Source of the DNA: Gracilaria domingensis
Lineage: Eukaryota > Rhodophyta > Florideophyceae > Gracilariales > Gracilariaceae
Length of the DNA: 64,000 nt
Direction of reading: 5' to 3'
Assembly (NCBI GenBank): GCA_022539475.1
Contig: VCMS01000026.1
Location: 1-64,000 of the forward strand
A program made the position numbers and the translations under genes. Below, piece by piece: positions 1-12,145 of this stretch. Under the pieces are notes generated by a model that saw nothing but the letters and a program-made list of their open reading frames with translations, did not search any database and had not been told where the DNA came from. Positions within the stretch are counted from its first letter, which is position 1, and every line of letters begins with the position of its first letter.

Positions 1-3000
1 CTTACCCGAGGTTCTCATTTTCCAGTTCCAGTGCTTCTTCTGTCACGTTTATGCCATTGGAAACTGATGTGGTCCGTGAAACCTTGGCCATATTCCAGAA
101 AACCTCTTCTCCAACTTTTACTTAACCCCCCTCACATACCATGCAAATTGAAAGACCTCATCATTCCTATGCTTCATGAATCTGCACCGAGGCGCTCTAT
201 TGGCATTATGCCCTATGGACACATTCAGACGCACCTAGTACCAACCAATACCACCATCCCGTTCTCAGACATTTCGCGACTTCCAACGCATCTTTAAAAA
301 GTTCCAGACCTCCCTAGTGCACTGTATTGAGAACTGGAATAAGAATGGCCTCCTGAGGACCCTTAAACATTGAACAGTGTGCGTCCCTCTTCCCGAAAAG
401 CACATACCCTACCTCAGCATCTCACCATCACAAATTGGCTCCTTCTCCCTGATGTGTAGCCATTCACGTATCTAAGTACGTCCTCAAAGACCCCTACACA
501 CGCTCTAGGCATCTTTCAAAACCCCTAACCTGCGTCAAATCACAAATCTCACATTAAACCCCAATACAAACACCCGAAACCCCTCGGCCTCCTCCGTCAT
601 CGACGACCCATTTGCAACATGCAATCGAAAGACAACAAGTACATCTGCCTCGTGGTCTAATGTTAGCCCCCAAATCCCACCCGTTTTGACGCTACAGCCT
701 ATTCTTTTTCGCATTTCAGCTACTTCTCGCGTTTTGCAATTACATTTTCCGCTTTTTAATTGTAACCTTTTCAACTTAATCCACCACACTTGGCCCAAGG
801 TCCCCCCACATCCTCCTCACCTTCTCACTGGCGTCTCGCTGCACTCTATTTCAATTACCACTAACAAAATCCTCTACGGTAACGCCCCTCAATCGCATCT
901 CCACTCGAAAAGTTTCCGACCATCTTCATTGCCTTGCTCTGCACATCTAGAGCCCTGAACCCTTACCGAGGTTCTCATTTTCCAGTTCCAGTGCTTCTTC
1001 TGTCACGTTTATGCCATTGGAAACTGATGTGGTCCGTGAAACCTTGGCCATATTCCAGAAAACCTCTTCTCCAACTTTTACTTAACCCCCCTCACATACC
1101 ATGCAAATTGAAAGACCTCATCATTCCTATGCTTCATGAATCTGCACCGAGGCGCTCTATTGGCATTATGCCCTATGGACACATTCAGACGCACCTAGTA
1201 CCAACCAATACCACCATCCCGTTCTCAGACATTTCGCGACTTCCAACGCATCTTTAAAAAGTCCAGACCTCCCTAGTGCACTGTATTGAGAACTGGAATA
1301 AGAATGGCCTCCTGAGGACCCTTAAACATTGAACAGTGTGCGTCCCTCTTCCGAAAAGCACATACCCTACCTCAGCATCTCACCATCACAAATTGGCTCC
1401 TTCTCCCTGATGTGTAGCCATTCACGTATCTAAGTACGTCCTCAAAGACCCCTACACACGCTCTAGGCATCTTTCAAAACCCCTAACCTGCGTCAAATCA
1501 CAAATCTCACATTAAACCCCAATACAAACACCCGAAACCCCTCGGCCTCCTCCGTCATCGACGACCCATTTGCAACATGCAATCGAAAGACAACAAGTAC
1601 ATCTGCCTCGTGGTCTAATGTTAGCCCCCAAATCCCACCCGTTTTGACGCTACAGCCTATTCTTTTTCGCATTTCAGCTACTTCTCGCGTTTTGCAATTA
1701 CATTTTCCGCTTTTTAATTGTAACCTTTTCAACTTAATCCACCACACTTGGCCCAAGGTCCCCCCACATCCTCCTCACCTTCTCACTGGCGTCTCGCTGC
1801 ACTCTATTTCAATTACCACTAACAAAATCCTCTACGGTAACGCCCCTCAATCGCATCTCCACTCGAAAAGTTTCCGACCATCTTCATTGCCTTGCTCTGC
1901 ACATCTAGAGCCCTGAACCCTTACCGAGGTTCTCATTTTCCAGTTCCAGTGCTTCTTCTGTCACGTTTATGCCATTGGAAACTGATGTGGTCCGTGAAAC
2001 CTTGGCCATATTCCAGAAAACCTCTTCTCCAACTTTTACTTAACCCCCCTCACATACCATGCAAATTGAAAGACCTCATCATTCCTATGCTTCATGAATC
2101 TGCACCGAGGCGCTCTATTGGCATTATGCCCTATGGACACATTCAGACGCACCTAGTACCAACCAATACCACCATCCCGTTCTCAGACATTTCGCGACTT
2201 CCAACGCATCTTTAAAAAGTTCCAGACCTCCCTAGTGCACTGTATTGAGAACTGGAATAAGAATGGCCTCCTGAGGACCCTTAAACATTGAACAGTGTGC
2301 GTCCCTCTTCCCGAAAAGCACATACCCTACCTCAGCATCTCACCATCACAAATTGGCTCCTTCTCCCTGATGTGTAGCCATTCACGTATCTAAGTACGTC
2401 CTCAAAGACCCCTACACACGCTCTAGGCATCTTTCAAAACCCCTAACCTGCGTCAAATCACAAATCTCACATTAAACCCCAATACAAACACCCGAAACCC
2501 CTCGGCCTCCTCCGTCATCGACGACCCATTTGCAACATGCAATCGAAAGACAACAAGTACATCTGCCTCGTGGTCTAATGTTAGCCCCCAAATCCCACCC
2601 GTTTTGACGCTACAGCCTATTCTTTTTCGCATTTCAGCTACTTCTCGCGTTTTGCAATTACATTTTCCGCTTTTTAATTGTAACCTTTTCAACTTAATCC
2701 ACCACACTTGGCCCAAGGTCCCCCCACATCCTCCTCACCTTCTCACTGGCGTCTCGCTGCACTCTATTTCAATTACCACTAACAAAATCCTCTACGGTAA
2801 CGCCCCTCAATCGCATCTCCACTCGAAAAGTTTCCGACCATCTTCATTGCCTTGCTCTGCACATCTAGAGCCCTGAACCCTTACCCGAGGTTCTCATTTT
2901 CCAGTTCCAGTGCTTCTTCTGTCACGTTTATGCCATTGGAAACTGATGTGGTCCGTGAAACCTTGGCCATATTCCAGAAAACCTCTTCTCCAACTTTTAC

Positions 3001-5244
3001 TTAACCCCCCTCACATACCATGCAAATTGAAAGACCTCATCATTCCTATGCTTCATGAATCTGCACCGAGGCGCTCTATTGGCATTATGCCCTATGGACA
3101 CATTCAGACGCACCTAGTACCAACCAATACCACCATCCCGTTCTCAGACATTTCGCGACTTCCAACGCATCTTTAAAAAGTTCCAGACCTCCCTAGTGCA
3201 CTGTATTGAGAACTGGAATAAGAATGGCCTCCTGAGGACCCTTAAACATTGAACAGTGTGCGTCCCTCTTCCCGAAAAGCACATACCCTACCTCAGCATC
3301 TCACCATCACAAATTGGCTCCTTCTCCCTGATGTGTAGCCATTCACGTATCTAAGTACGTCCTCAAAGACCCCTACACACGCTCTAGGCATCTTTCAAAA
3401 CCCCTAACCTGCGTCAAATCACAAATCTCACATTAAACCCCAATACAAACACCCGAAACCCCTCGGCCTCCTCCGTCATCGACGACCCATTTGCAACATG
3501 CAATCGAAAGACAACAAGTACATCTGCCTCGTGGTCTAATGTTAGCCCCCAAATCCCACCCGTTTTGACGCTACAGCCTATTCTTTTTCGCATTTCAGCT
3601 ACTTCTCGCGTTTTGCAATTACATTTTCCGCTTTTTAATTGTAACCTTTTCAACTTAATCCACCACACTTGGCCCAAGGTCCCCCCACATCCTCCTCACC
3701 TTCTCACTGGCGTCTCGCTGCACTCTATTTCAATTACCACTAACAAAATCCTCTACGGTAACGCCCCTCAATCGCATCTCCACTCGAAAAGTTTCCGACC
3801 ATCTTCATTGCCTTGCTCTGCACATCTAGAGCCCTGAACCCTTACCCGAGGTTCTCATTTTCCAGTTCCAGTGCTTCTTCTGTCACGTTTATGCCATTGG
3901 AAACTGATGTGGTCCGTGAAACCTTGGCCATATTCCAGAAAACCTCTTCTCCAACTTTTACTTAACCCCCCTCACATACCATGCAAATTGAAAGACCTCA
4001 TCATTCCTATGCTTCATGAATCTGCACCGAGGCGCTCTATTGGCATTATGCCCTATGGACACATTCAGACGCACCTAGTACCAACCAATACCACCATCCC
4101 GTTCTCAGACATTTCGCGACTTCCAACGCATCTTTAAAAAGTTCCAGACCTCCCTAGTGCACTGTATTGAGAACTGGAATAAGAATGGCCTCCTGAGGAC
4201 CCTTAAACATTGAACAGTGTGCGTCCCTCTTCCCGAAAAGCACATACCCTACCTCAGCATCTCACCATCACAAATTGGCTCCTTCTCCCTGATGTGTAGC
4301 CATTCACGTATCTAAGTACGTCCTCAAAGACCCCTACACACGCTCTAGGCATCTTTCAAAACCCCTAACCTGCGTCAAATCACAAATCTCACATTAAACC
4401 CCAATACAAACACCCGAAACCCCTCGGCCTCCTCCGTCATCGACGACCCATTTGCAACATGCAATCGAAAGACAACAAGTACATCTGCCTCGTGGTCTAA
4501 TGTTAGCCCCCAAATCCCACCCGTTTTGACGCTACAGCCTATTCTTTTTCGCATTTCAGCTACTTCTCGCGTTTTGCAATTACATTTTCCGCTTTTTAAT
4601 TGTAACCTTTTCAACTTAATCCACCACACTTGGCCCAAGGTCCCCCCACATCCTCCTCACCTTCTCACTGGCGTCTCGCTGCACTCTATTTCAATTACCA
4701 CTAACAAAATCCTCTACGGTAACGCCCCTCAATCGCATCTCCACTCGAAAAGTTTCCGACCATCTTCATTGCCTTGCTCTGCACATCTAGAGCCCTGAAC
4801 CCTTACCCGAGGTTCTCATTTTCCAGTTCCAGTGCTTCTTCTGTCACGTTTATGCCATTGGAAACTGATGTGGTCCGTGAAACCTTGGCCATATTCCAGA
4901 AAACCTCTTCTCCAACTTTTACTTAACCCCCCTCACATACCATGCAAATTGAAAGACCTCATCATTCCTATGCTTCATGAATCTGCACCGAGGCGCTCTA
5001 TTGGCATTATGCCCTATGGACACATTCAGACGCACCTAGTACCAACCAATACCACCATCCCGTTCTCAGACATTTCGCGACTTCCAACGCATCTTTAAAA
5101 AGTTCCAGACCTCCCTAGTGCACTGTATTGAGAACTGGAATAAGAATGGCCTCCTGAGGACCCTTAAACATTGAACAGTGTGCGTCCCTCTTCCCGAAAA
5201 GCACATACCCTACCTCAGCATCTCACCATCACAAATTGGCTCCT
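1..5244. repeat. Tandem array, unit about 960 bp, about 5.5 copies
   Basis: Near-identical head-to-tail copies begin at about 959, 1917, 2878, 3839 and 4800, with spacings of 958 to 961 bp. The first copy runs off the left edge. Copies differ only by single-base indels, for example CCGAGG against CGAGG at the unit start. The + strand is pyrimidine-rich and poor in G. Short ORFs of 87 to 107 codons recur in every copy on both strands, but none has recognisable features and I do not call them genes. The last copy stops after its first ~445 bases, at 5244, where the sequence changes directly into recombinase coding sequence. The near identity implies recent amplification or ongoing homogenisation. 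Confidence 0.97.
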
Positions 5245-5246
5245 GG

Positions 5247-5906
5247 ATGGATGTGCTTTTTCATGCAATCATTGTGGTTGGACTAAACTTAGGACTGAGG
5301 TACGTCGAAATTACCAAGCTTTTGTGCAAGCATGTTTCAACTACGAGTCGTTCTATTGTTCTTACGATTCCTGTTGCGACGAAGAATTGCACTAGAGAAA
5401 GAACTTACCACATTCGTGAATGGTGCGGAAGCATTTCTCTCAGATATTCGCTCATTATGGACCCATATGTGGCGCTTTTAGTTTGGCTATGTGTAAGAGG
5501 TCCCTTTGAAGGCTTTTTGTTTTGCAACTTGAAGAAGACTAACGCCGGGTTTATGTTGCAGCACGAGAATGCGTTTACCGTGAAGAGCTTTACTGACACA
5601 CTACGAAGTCGCTTTCACGCAGTTGGAGTTGGTGATGCGAATGTAGCGGCCTATTCAGGCCATTCGATCAAAAGAGGAGCCAAGCAATTGTATCGATCGT
5701 TGGGTTACAAGGACGAATTTATAATGGAATTGGTCAAGTCGTCCGATTTCTGTTCATATTCGAACTATTGCAAAGTGTATAATGATTGTCAGAGCAATCT
5801 TCCTCGCGTTAACGGCATTGAAGGATTCTTGAACCATGCTATAGCGATTACTGACGAGCAAATCGACCAGGATGATGACACTCTAATGCGAGAGATATAC
5901 AAGTAA
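5247..5906 (+). pseudogene. 5'-truncated tyrosine recombinase (Crypton/phage-integrase-like catalytic domain)
   Basis: The 219-residue reading frame from the ATG at 5247 covers only a catalytic domain. It has an integrase box I arginine in LGLRYVEITKL, a box II motif GHSIKRG, and a C-terminal tyrosine-rich segment (SYSNYCKVY) that probably holds the nucleophile. It is clearly homologous to the recombinase at 24941-26067 (shared MDVL start, YMDPYVAL-like and RSLGYxDEFIM segments) but lacks the N-terminal DNA-binding half seen there. The missing part is replaced by the tandem array: the in-frame codons upstream of 5245 are array sequence. In box II a lysine stands where the usual HxxR arginine is, with arginine one residue later. 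Activity is doubtful because of the truncation. The tyrosine assignment is inference. Confidence 0.72.
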
Positions 5907-7397
5907 GCAGCATGCTCAGCGCGAAGCTGTTTTCAAGAACTGTATGTGCAGGACGCGTTGGTGAAAAGAAGGCAGATATCTGAAGTGTTGCATGCCCTGG
6001 TGCTTCGGCTGCTATGCTCCTGCAAAGGCCTTTTGCCGGATGACGTCATACCATTTTCCAAGGCCTGTGCGATGTACTGGAAGGCGTAATTCGTTGCGGC
6101 GCGTACGAAGAAAAAGCTGAGACCCAAGAGAGCGAAAGTTGAATGTTCTGTGCGTGGCCACGGTTGCTGACTGCGAACAGGAGGAAGAGGCGAGCGAGCG
6201 CGATTGCGTGGAGGCAGTGCTCAGTTAAATGTCGAGCTTCTGCCCACGCGGCGACAACGTATCTCGAACGGTCTCGTCAGCGCGACGGTACAGGGTGTCT
6301 GCGGCGGAGTGGTGTACAACGAGCTGGTGCTGGTGTACGACGACGAGGCGGTGGGCGATGGCGGCGCAGCGGTGAGCTGCGAGGCGATGAGCTGCGATGC
6401 GGCGTTCATTGTGGCGAGTCTCTGACAGTGGAGCGTGAGAGCGCGGCACGCGGCGAAGCGCAGGCGCACAGACGCGGCGGTGTCTCCGCGGGCGCCGTGA
6501 GCACGTCCAGCCGAGCGAAGAACCGCGCGCCGGGATCGAGTGGAGGGAGGAGCATCGCAAGTACAAGCTGCTTTTGGCACCGAGGCGATGTAGTTGCTGC
6601 CACCACAAGTGCGTCCTTTGCTTTGCGACGTCCTATGCGACAGAATACCACATTGCGTAGTTGTGCGCGCCATATGGCGCCTGCGCCGCGCCGTGTGCCT
6701 TAAGCTCCAAGCCACCAGTGGCAGCCGTGCAGCGACGCAGGGCGCGGCGGCGCTGCGGCGCGGGGCGCGGGGGTGGCGAGCGCATGGGTAGACAGGAGCG
6801 CGGCGCGTGGGTCGACAGGAGTGCGGCGATTGGGGCGGCTAAGGGGGAGGGGTGGGAATTGAAGGGAGTGCGGCGGGAGTAGTAGGGAGAGGAGGTCCAC
6901 ACGCGCCGGCGGAGCACGCGGCGCGGCGCGCTGCGTTGCCGCGGAGGGGCGCAGCGCCTGCGCCTCTCCGCAGTAAGCAGCGCGGCTGGCAGCGCCCAGG
7001 CCGCGCGCTAAGATGATTACAGCGGCACAGACGCTCACAGTTTGGGCTGGCGCGGCGCTGTAAGCCGCCGCCATGATTGCCTGCTCTGTTGCCACGCCGT
7101 GCGCGCGCGCATCGCTAGAGAGGCGGATCACGCGGCGCTCGATCTAGACGCTGCGGCACACGATCTTGGCGCTGCAACGCGCGCGGCGCGCCCAATGCCC
7201 GACGCCCTGCTGCGCGCATGCGCCTGCGCCATGTCTGCGCGCCGCTGCCTACCGGCGTTCGCCGCACCGCTCGCGCGCTTCGCGCTTGCACCGCGCTGCT
7301 CGCTGCTGCCGACACGCCTTCACCACGCGCGGCGCCCCCGCCGCGCGCCCACTCTGTGCGAGCCGCAGGCGCAGCGCGCGGTGCCGCGTGTAGATAG
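5907..7397. other. GC-rich region with no supported gene
   Basis: From about 6140 the sequence becomes extremely GC-rich. Open frames occur on both strands, but they are Arg/Ala/Pro-rich and overlap each other, as expected from composition alone. Between 5930 and 6090 one + frame reads like protein (a leucine-rich helix followed by a basic stretch) before a TAA near 6087; it may be a gene relic. I see no recognisable domain. Confidence 0.4.
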
Positions 7398-8066
7398 CAA
7401 AACGCCGCGTTCATCCCGCAGACCATCCAGTACGCCGTGTGCCAGGCGCACGCCGCCACGGCCCACGTGCTCGTCGACGGCCACTCGCACCGGCTCGTCG
7501 AGCTGCCTATGGGCCGCACCCGCAAGCAGTGATAGCGCATGTCGCCGATGCCCACCTCGTACGCCGAGACCGCGCTGCTCGCCTTTCATTACGCAAGGGC
7601 CATCAACGGGCTGTGCATTCACCTCGTGCTCACGCACCCGTCGCCACTCACGCACCCGACGCCCTGGGTTTACGTCGTGACCCTCACGGACCACCCCGAC
7701 GTTCTAGCCGTGTTGCGCGAGTCGCAGCCCGCCGAGCAGCAGGGCGTCATAATCGCTGCCGCGCTGCGAGCGCAAAACGTGCCACTGTTGACAGACCTTG
7801 CGTCTGTCAAAGCTGACGCAATGATCATGCTCAACTTCTTTTTGGATGAACCTCTGCTCACCCCCGTTTTCCTTTTTGTGGACACGTATGTTGTGCGCGC
7901 ATTGCAGAAGAGCGCCGTCATTCGTGCTCGCTACGACGCCCCATGGCACGTCTTGGTTGAGATAGCCGACTTTGAGTACAAGCGAGTGGGCGACTGTGAC
8001 AACTGCTGCCCCTGCACCCAACGCCGCGTCGAAAATTTTGCGCTTCGCAGAGACGCGAACACCTAA
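7398..8066 (+). pseudogene. Unrecognised gene remnant with a tandem double stop
   Basis: The frame that opens after a TAG at 7395 reads as plausible protein for 44 codons, meets TGA TAG back to back at 7530-7535, then continues from the ATG at 7539 for 175 codons to the TAA at 8064. The downstream part is hydrophobic and helix-like, with a terminal cysteine cluster (CDNCCPC near residue 157). GC content falls through the segment toward the ordinary level of the region. I do not recognise a family. A short functional gene starting at 7539 is possible; a decayed longer gene seems likelier because coding-like sequence lies on both sides of the stops. Confidence 0.35.
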
Positions 8067-8125
8067 GCCGTGAACGGCTATGGCACTGCGAGCGGTACAA
8101 CGGACAGGATCGTGCTACAAGATAC

Positions 8126-8485
8126 ACGCAACATAGACGTATCTTGCCTGTCGGCGCCAACGTCGCGCAGGTGAGGGCGCCGTTGCAGGTTATGTTGCCC
8201 ACGCAGACCGTTCTGCCTTTGCCTGTGCAGTCCTTCCCTTTTTTTAGTGCCTTGTATCTCCCTCTGCGGCTCTTGTCGTATCCCGTACCGTTGGTCGCCG
8301 CCAATTTGCATCTCTACAACGCCTAACAACTCCCGTCGTACGTAGTGCCGCAGTATCCCATCCCACCAGATCTTCAGCAGCAGCACCAGAAAACTCAACA
8401 ACTGCAACCGTCCCCCATGGGCGGTCCAATCAAAGGAAAGTACACACAGGAGGTTCTTATCAATGTAATGGCTCAAAGCATCTAG
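8126..8485 (+). pseudogene. Pro/Gln-rich coding remnant with one internal stop
   Basis: One frame reads through hydrophobic and proline-rich sequence, is interrupted by TAA at 8324-8326, and then continues as a Pro/Gln-rich tail (including a QQQHQ run) to the TAG at 8483. No upstream ATG is obvious. It may be a distal part of the remnant ending at 8066, in another frame. The function is unknown. Confidence 0.25.
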
Positions 8486-9091
8486 AGAGAATGTGTTCTT
8501 TGAGTAGCTGTGAGACCAAAGAGAAAAAACTACTTTACATTCGATCATATAGTTTTAATCAGATATGTGGAGACGGTACCGGCAATAGTTATGTCAACCA
8601 ATCTCAAACGTAAATTTTTGAGCGCTTATGCATATGCGATCAATATAAAGTACAGATTCTACATGGAAAATACCGTATGCGTCACAAGATGTATAGCTTG
8701 TCAAACAAGTATAAGGCTGAACTGCAATATTTCAATCACACCGGTTTTGGTTATGCTCAACTTCTTTCGTTGTTTCTCACCATGATACTGTAGTAGGCGT
8801 ATTGAGCAGGCCCGTATTTATGACTTCACGACTACCACAGATATTGCAGTGACTATGACTCCTTGACTACGGCCTGTTTACGGTAGTCGGTGGAAGTAGT
8901 CACGCACCTTTGATTGACCTTTAACGGATACACTTGATAGCTACATGCACTGTGAGCTGACTTGTAGCACTACTGAAGCTCTCAAACAACCACATTGAAC
9001 CCGCCTCTGACCAAAACATCAATCATGGATGCAGTTTCATGCTACGTTCAGCCTTTTACTGCGGCGTGTATTGCTATTACCTAATTCTGCA
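8486..9091. other. AT-richer spacer, nothing recognised
   Basis: The composition returns to ordinary GC. Short direct echoes of a GACTAC/GTAGTC motif occur around 8790-8900, but I see no convincing gene, hairpin or terminal repeat. Confidence 0.5.
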
Positions 9092-9558
9092 ATGATAGAA
9101 GTTGATGAATGTAATATTTATTTCCTAGAGTGTGAAGAAGTTGCAAAGCAAGATTATAAGGTTGTCATTTTTGACGCCGTGATTCGCGAGGCCCTTGAAC
9201 TAGACAATTCGTTCCGAAGCCGTAGAGAAGGTCTAGAACCCGTTTTGGCTTCTTTCCTGAAACTGTCTTCTACGTTGCAAGAAGATCTGATCGCCAACGG
9301 CAGTCGAAGACAGCTTCAAAGTTCTGGAAGGAAGCAAACTACGAACCCGCACTTCTTAATCCTGTTCCATGTGAGGGAATTGTAAGAGCTGCACTATTTG
9401 TTCAAGCCCCATCGAGTACAACCGAAAGAGTGCTTAGTGATCTGGACAGACTGGAAGAGTATGAACGACAATCTCTATTTTCTCGGACAAAAACAATAAC
9501 AAGTACTATATATTTGTTTGCCAGTTTCACGGTTCAGAATCTTGACTGTACACAGTAA
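9092..9558 (+). pseudogene. hAT-like transposase C-terminal relic
   Basis: Two overlapping frames together look like the end of a hAT-superfamily transposase. The first runs from the ATG at 9092 to about 9305; the second, in the +1-related frame, continues to the TAA at 9556. The second part contains FWKEANYEPALL followed by PSSTTERVLSDL, which resembles the hAT dimerisation motif (family pattern: Ser-rich, then SERVFS). A frameshift near 9305 separates the halves, and no upstream catalytic DDE region is recognisable. No terminal inverted repeat or 8-bp target duplication was found. The family assignment rests on this one motif and is tentative. Confidence 0.38.
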
Positions 9559-10735
9559 AGTTTAGCACGTCCTCGAGCTATCCAATTTTGAACAATTGTC
9601 TATATGGTAGCTCGTACAATCTTAAAACCGAATTATCAAATACAGATTAAAGTATGATTCAACTTTGTGTTAAAGGTTTGTGTGACTACTTTGAGACTAC
9701 GAAATGGGCGACTATAGTCAAAGCGTTAAGAATCCTTGATTTTCAGAACGCTCAATATCGTAGTAACAAATGCGGCCCTGGAATTGAGCAAAGATCAATT
9801 CTACCGGAAACCGAATGTTCTACACGAGTTCGTTAGATATTTGTGTGAAGCTGGCTTTCGAAGATTTCAGTTTGCTTTCTACAAAAGAACACAATAATAG
9901 TGTTTGGTCTCAAGGATCAATCTATAGAATAGTTTGGTTTTACAGGATTATATATGGATAAGACTCCAGTTCGTAGAAACAGGACTAACAAAAGATGGAG
10001 AGGATGAAGTCTGTGACCCCGCTAATGCCAGAAATTTGTGTAGGCAAGAAAATGACCCCTGCTACTATATATAGCGAGTTGTCCATGCGACGAAAGCAAA
10101 ATCTTTCCGAGAATTCCGCAATCACCTCTACTTTTTTTTCAGGGTTTGGCTGAAAGAGTAGCTCTATGGATCATCATCAATTAGCCGTTTGGTGGAGGTG
10201 TCGGCGTGATATGGTCACGGGCGGTCACGTTCTCTGTGAGCAAGCCATGTCAGCTGACAAGAGAGAGACCCCTTGTATAGGGGTCAAATGGTCAAATAAT
10301 CTTATATTACGAGCCAATGGCTCGGATGCTCCCATTCCCTGCAACCTGTACCCCCCTCACTGTAGCAATTTGCCCGGTTTTTGCCACCCCTCCAAACAGG
10401 GTGAAACGGTTGGGTTCTGAGTGACAGCTGAACCCACTTACAAATCGCTTGCGCGTGACAACCACAGCGGTAAGAACAAATTTTGTAAGCTATTCTTTTT
10501 GTAACAACTCGGTTTTTCAATTTCACGCTGAGGATACTAAAACGTTTTCATGAACTTCTGTCCGTAGATTGCAGGTTACTAGGAATAGATGTATCTCAAA
10601 ATTATCAACGAGACTCGTCTCACCTTCTCCGCTCCTATGGTACATCTTTGCATCACGTCCCGTTAATATTCCGCATACGATTATTGCCAAAGCCTTTCAC
10701 TACCTACAATCTCTATTACTGTGCGAGTATCTACT
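9559..10735. other. Spacer without a recognised gene
   Basis: This is ordinary AT-rich sequence. Short ORFs at 9654-9836 and 10166-10420 lack ATG context or domains and are not called. Confidence 0.5.
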
Positions 10736-11182
10736 ATGGTTCATATTATTGGTCATCCGGAGGAGTGTGTTATTTGTTTGGAAAAACTATTTGGAAACGT
10801 CGTTCAGCTTGACTGCAAGCACGTTTTTCACTACGACTGCATATCAAAAATGTTTCCTAACAAACGTGTGTTTCGACAAACGAGATAGAGTTTGGTGCGA
10901 GGAAGTAACGGTGAGGAAGAAATCGAGGTCAACTGCTCTTTGAGTAATTGCTGTCCTAATTGTCGAAAACCAATCGATCCAAAACAAATGAAACAGTGGT
11001 TAGATTACGTTAACCGTAAGAAAAGAAGTCGCCCCGAAGGCGTTTCAGAGAAAGAGCACGAAATGCGCAAGAAAAAGAACCGAAAGCAAATGGAACGCCT
11101 ACTGAAGAAAGAAGAAAAGAAGAAGAAGGAGAAAGAAAGGAACAAAGAGCTTTGTGAAAACGATATTACTGTTATTGAATAG
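10736..11182 (+). pseudogene. RING-finger protein interrupted by an in-frame TAG (or a very short intron)
   Basis: The frame opens at the ATG at 10736. The first half of a RING is clear: CVICLEKLF, then CKHVFHYDC. After 50 codons TAG occurs at 10886-10888, and the same frame resumes immediately with the last zinc pair in CPNCRKPI, followed by a Lys/Glu-rich helix or coiled coil to the TAA at 11180. The complete C3HC4-like order across the stop shows this was one gene of about 148 codons. A 21-nt GT...AG segment at 10868-10888 contains the stop and is a multiple of three, so a micro-intron is conceivable; a plain nonsense mutation is the simpler reading. If functional it would be a small E3-ligase-like protein. 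Confidence 0.55.
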
Positions 11183-11740
11183 AAAACGAGGTCGTATTGA
11201 GTTCAAAGCGATTGCTGGAATAACACAGGTGCGAACGAGGTACGAGGAAGGCTGTCCGTCGAAATGCACAGAAGTTTGCACGTTGAATGTCAGTAAACCA
11301 AGGGGTGTAACCTGTGGCAATACATCTTCTCGAGCTTTTAGAGCAGCGATTCACCAGTTTAAGCGATACGTAGCGCGTATTGGTCTTTGTGATCCTTAAT
11401 TGGCCGCTCTTACGAGGCTTGCGGGCACGGCAGAGCACAAAAATAGATCAGTGTGAGCACGGCCCGCTTGCGCGCTTAATTGTTGACAGCCTGATGTCTT
11501 TCGTACAAATGGCTGACGGCGCGCGGCAGCGATGGCGTTAGCGCCAGGGGGCGCGCCGCGGGGTCTGGAAGTGGCGGCGGCTGTGCGCGGCGCGCTGTCG
11601 GTGCGGCGTGCCGTCCCGGCGTACAGGCGAGCACAAACAGCACTGCAAGCAGCCCGCGCATGGTGGCGGGGTAAGCGGGGCGTTGGACAGGAGGGGCTGC
11701 GTGGGTGGATCAAGCGACGGAGTGCAGCGCGGAATAACGG

Positions 11741-12145
11741 CAGCGGATCACGGGTAGAAGGTGGGCGGCAGGGTGGGCAGGCCGGCCAGCGCTGCTGCTC
11801 AGAGAGCGCGCGCGGCACGTATAAATCAGGATGCTCATGTTGTTTAACAGCTCCGCCAGCCTCTGCCACACCCACATCGTCAGCCGCCTCTCGATCTCCG
11901 ACAGCTCCGCGCCCTCCGCGCCCTACGCTCCGCTACGCTCGCCCACTCTTCCTCCTCGGCGTGCTTCGCGCCCGACCCTCCTTCGTCCTCCCTCTCCGCA
12001 CAACCGCGCGGCGCGCTCGCACTTACTCTTCGAAGCACTTGCGGCACCAGACCTTGCGGCACGCGCTAACGCCAGGGTGGCATCCGGCGCGCGCACGACA
12101 CCAGCCCCACCTGCTTTGCCGTGCGCGAGCAGATATGGCAGAAGC
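11741..12145 (-). pseudogene. Decayed CXXC-rich zinc finger (zf-4CXXC_R1/CDCA7-like) fragment
   Basis: Read on the minus strand, three Cys pieces occur in the order expected for the R1-type 4CXXC zinc finger: CHIC near 12140-12129, CRKVWCRKCFEE at 12061-12027, and WPACPPC near 11787. They lie in different frames. A donor-like GTAAGTG follows directly after the second piece at 12026, so part of the frame change could be an intron. The expected Cys/Asn-rich end after the CPPC pair is not intact. The piece is buried in a GC-rich block and looks like a degraded copy of a DNA-binding gene. The call rests on short motifs only. Confidence 0.3.

Noticed and set aside
535-4798. Repeating 87-107-codon ORFs in the 960-bp array
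   Set aside because: They occur on both strands in every copy, lack domains and follow from repeat copying; no sign of selection can be judged.
1-5244. CRISPR-like array
   Set aside because: Units are about 960 bp with no alternating short repeats and unique spacers, and the genome is eukaryotic.
8800-8920. Possible terminal repeats of the hAT-like element
   Set aside because: Repeated GACTAC/GTAGTC motifs are short and irregular; no matching partner was found to the right of 9558.
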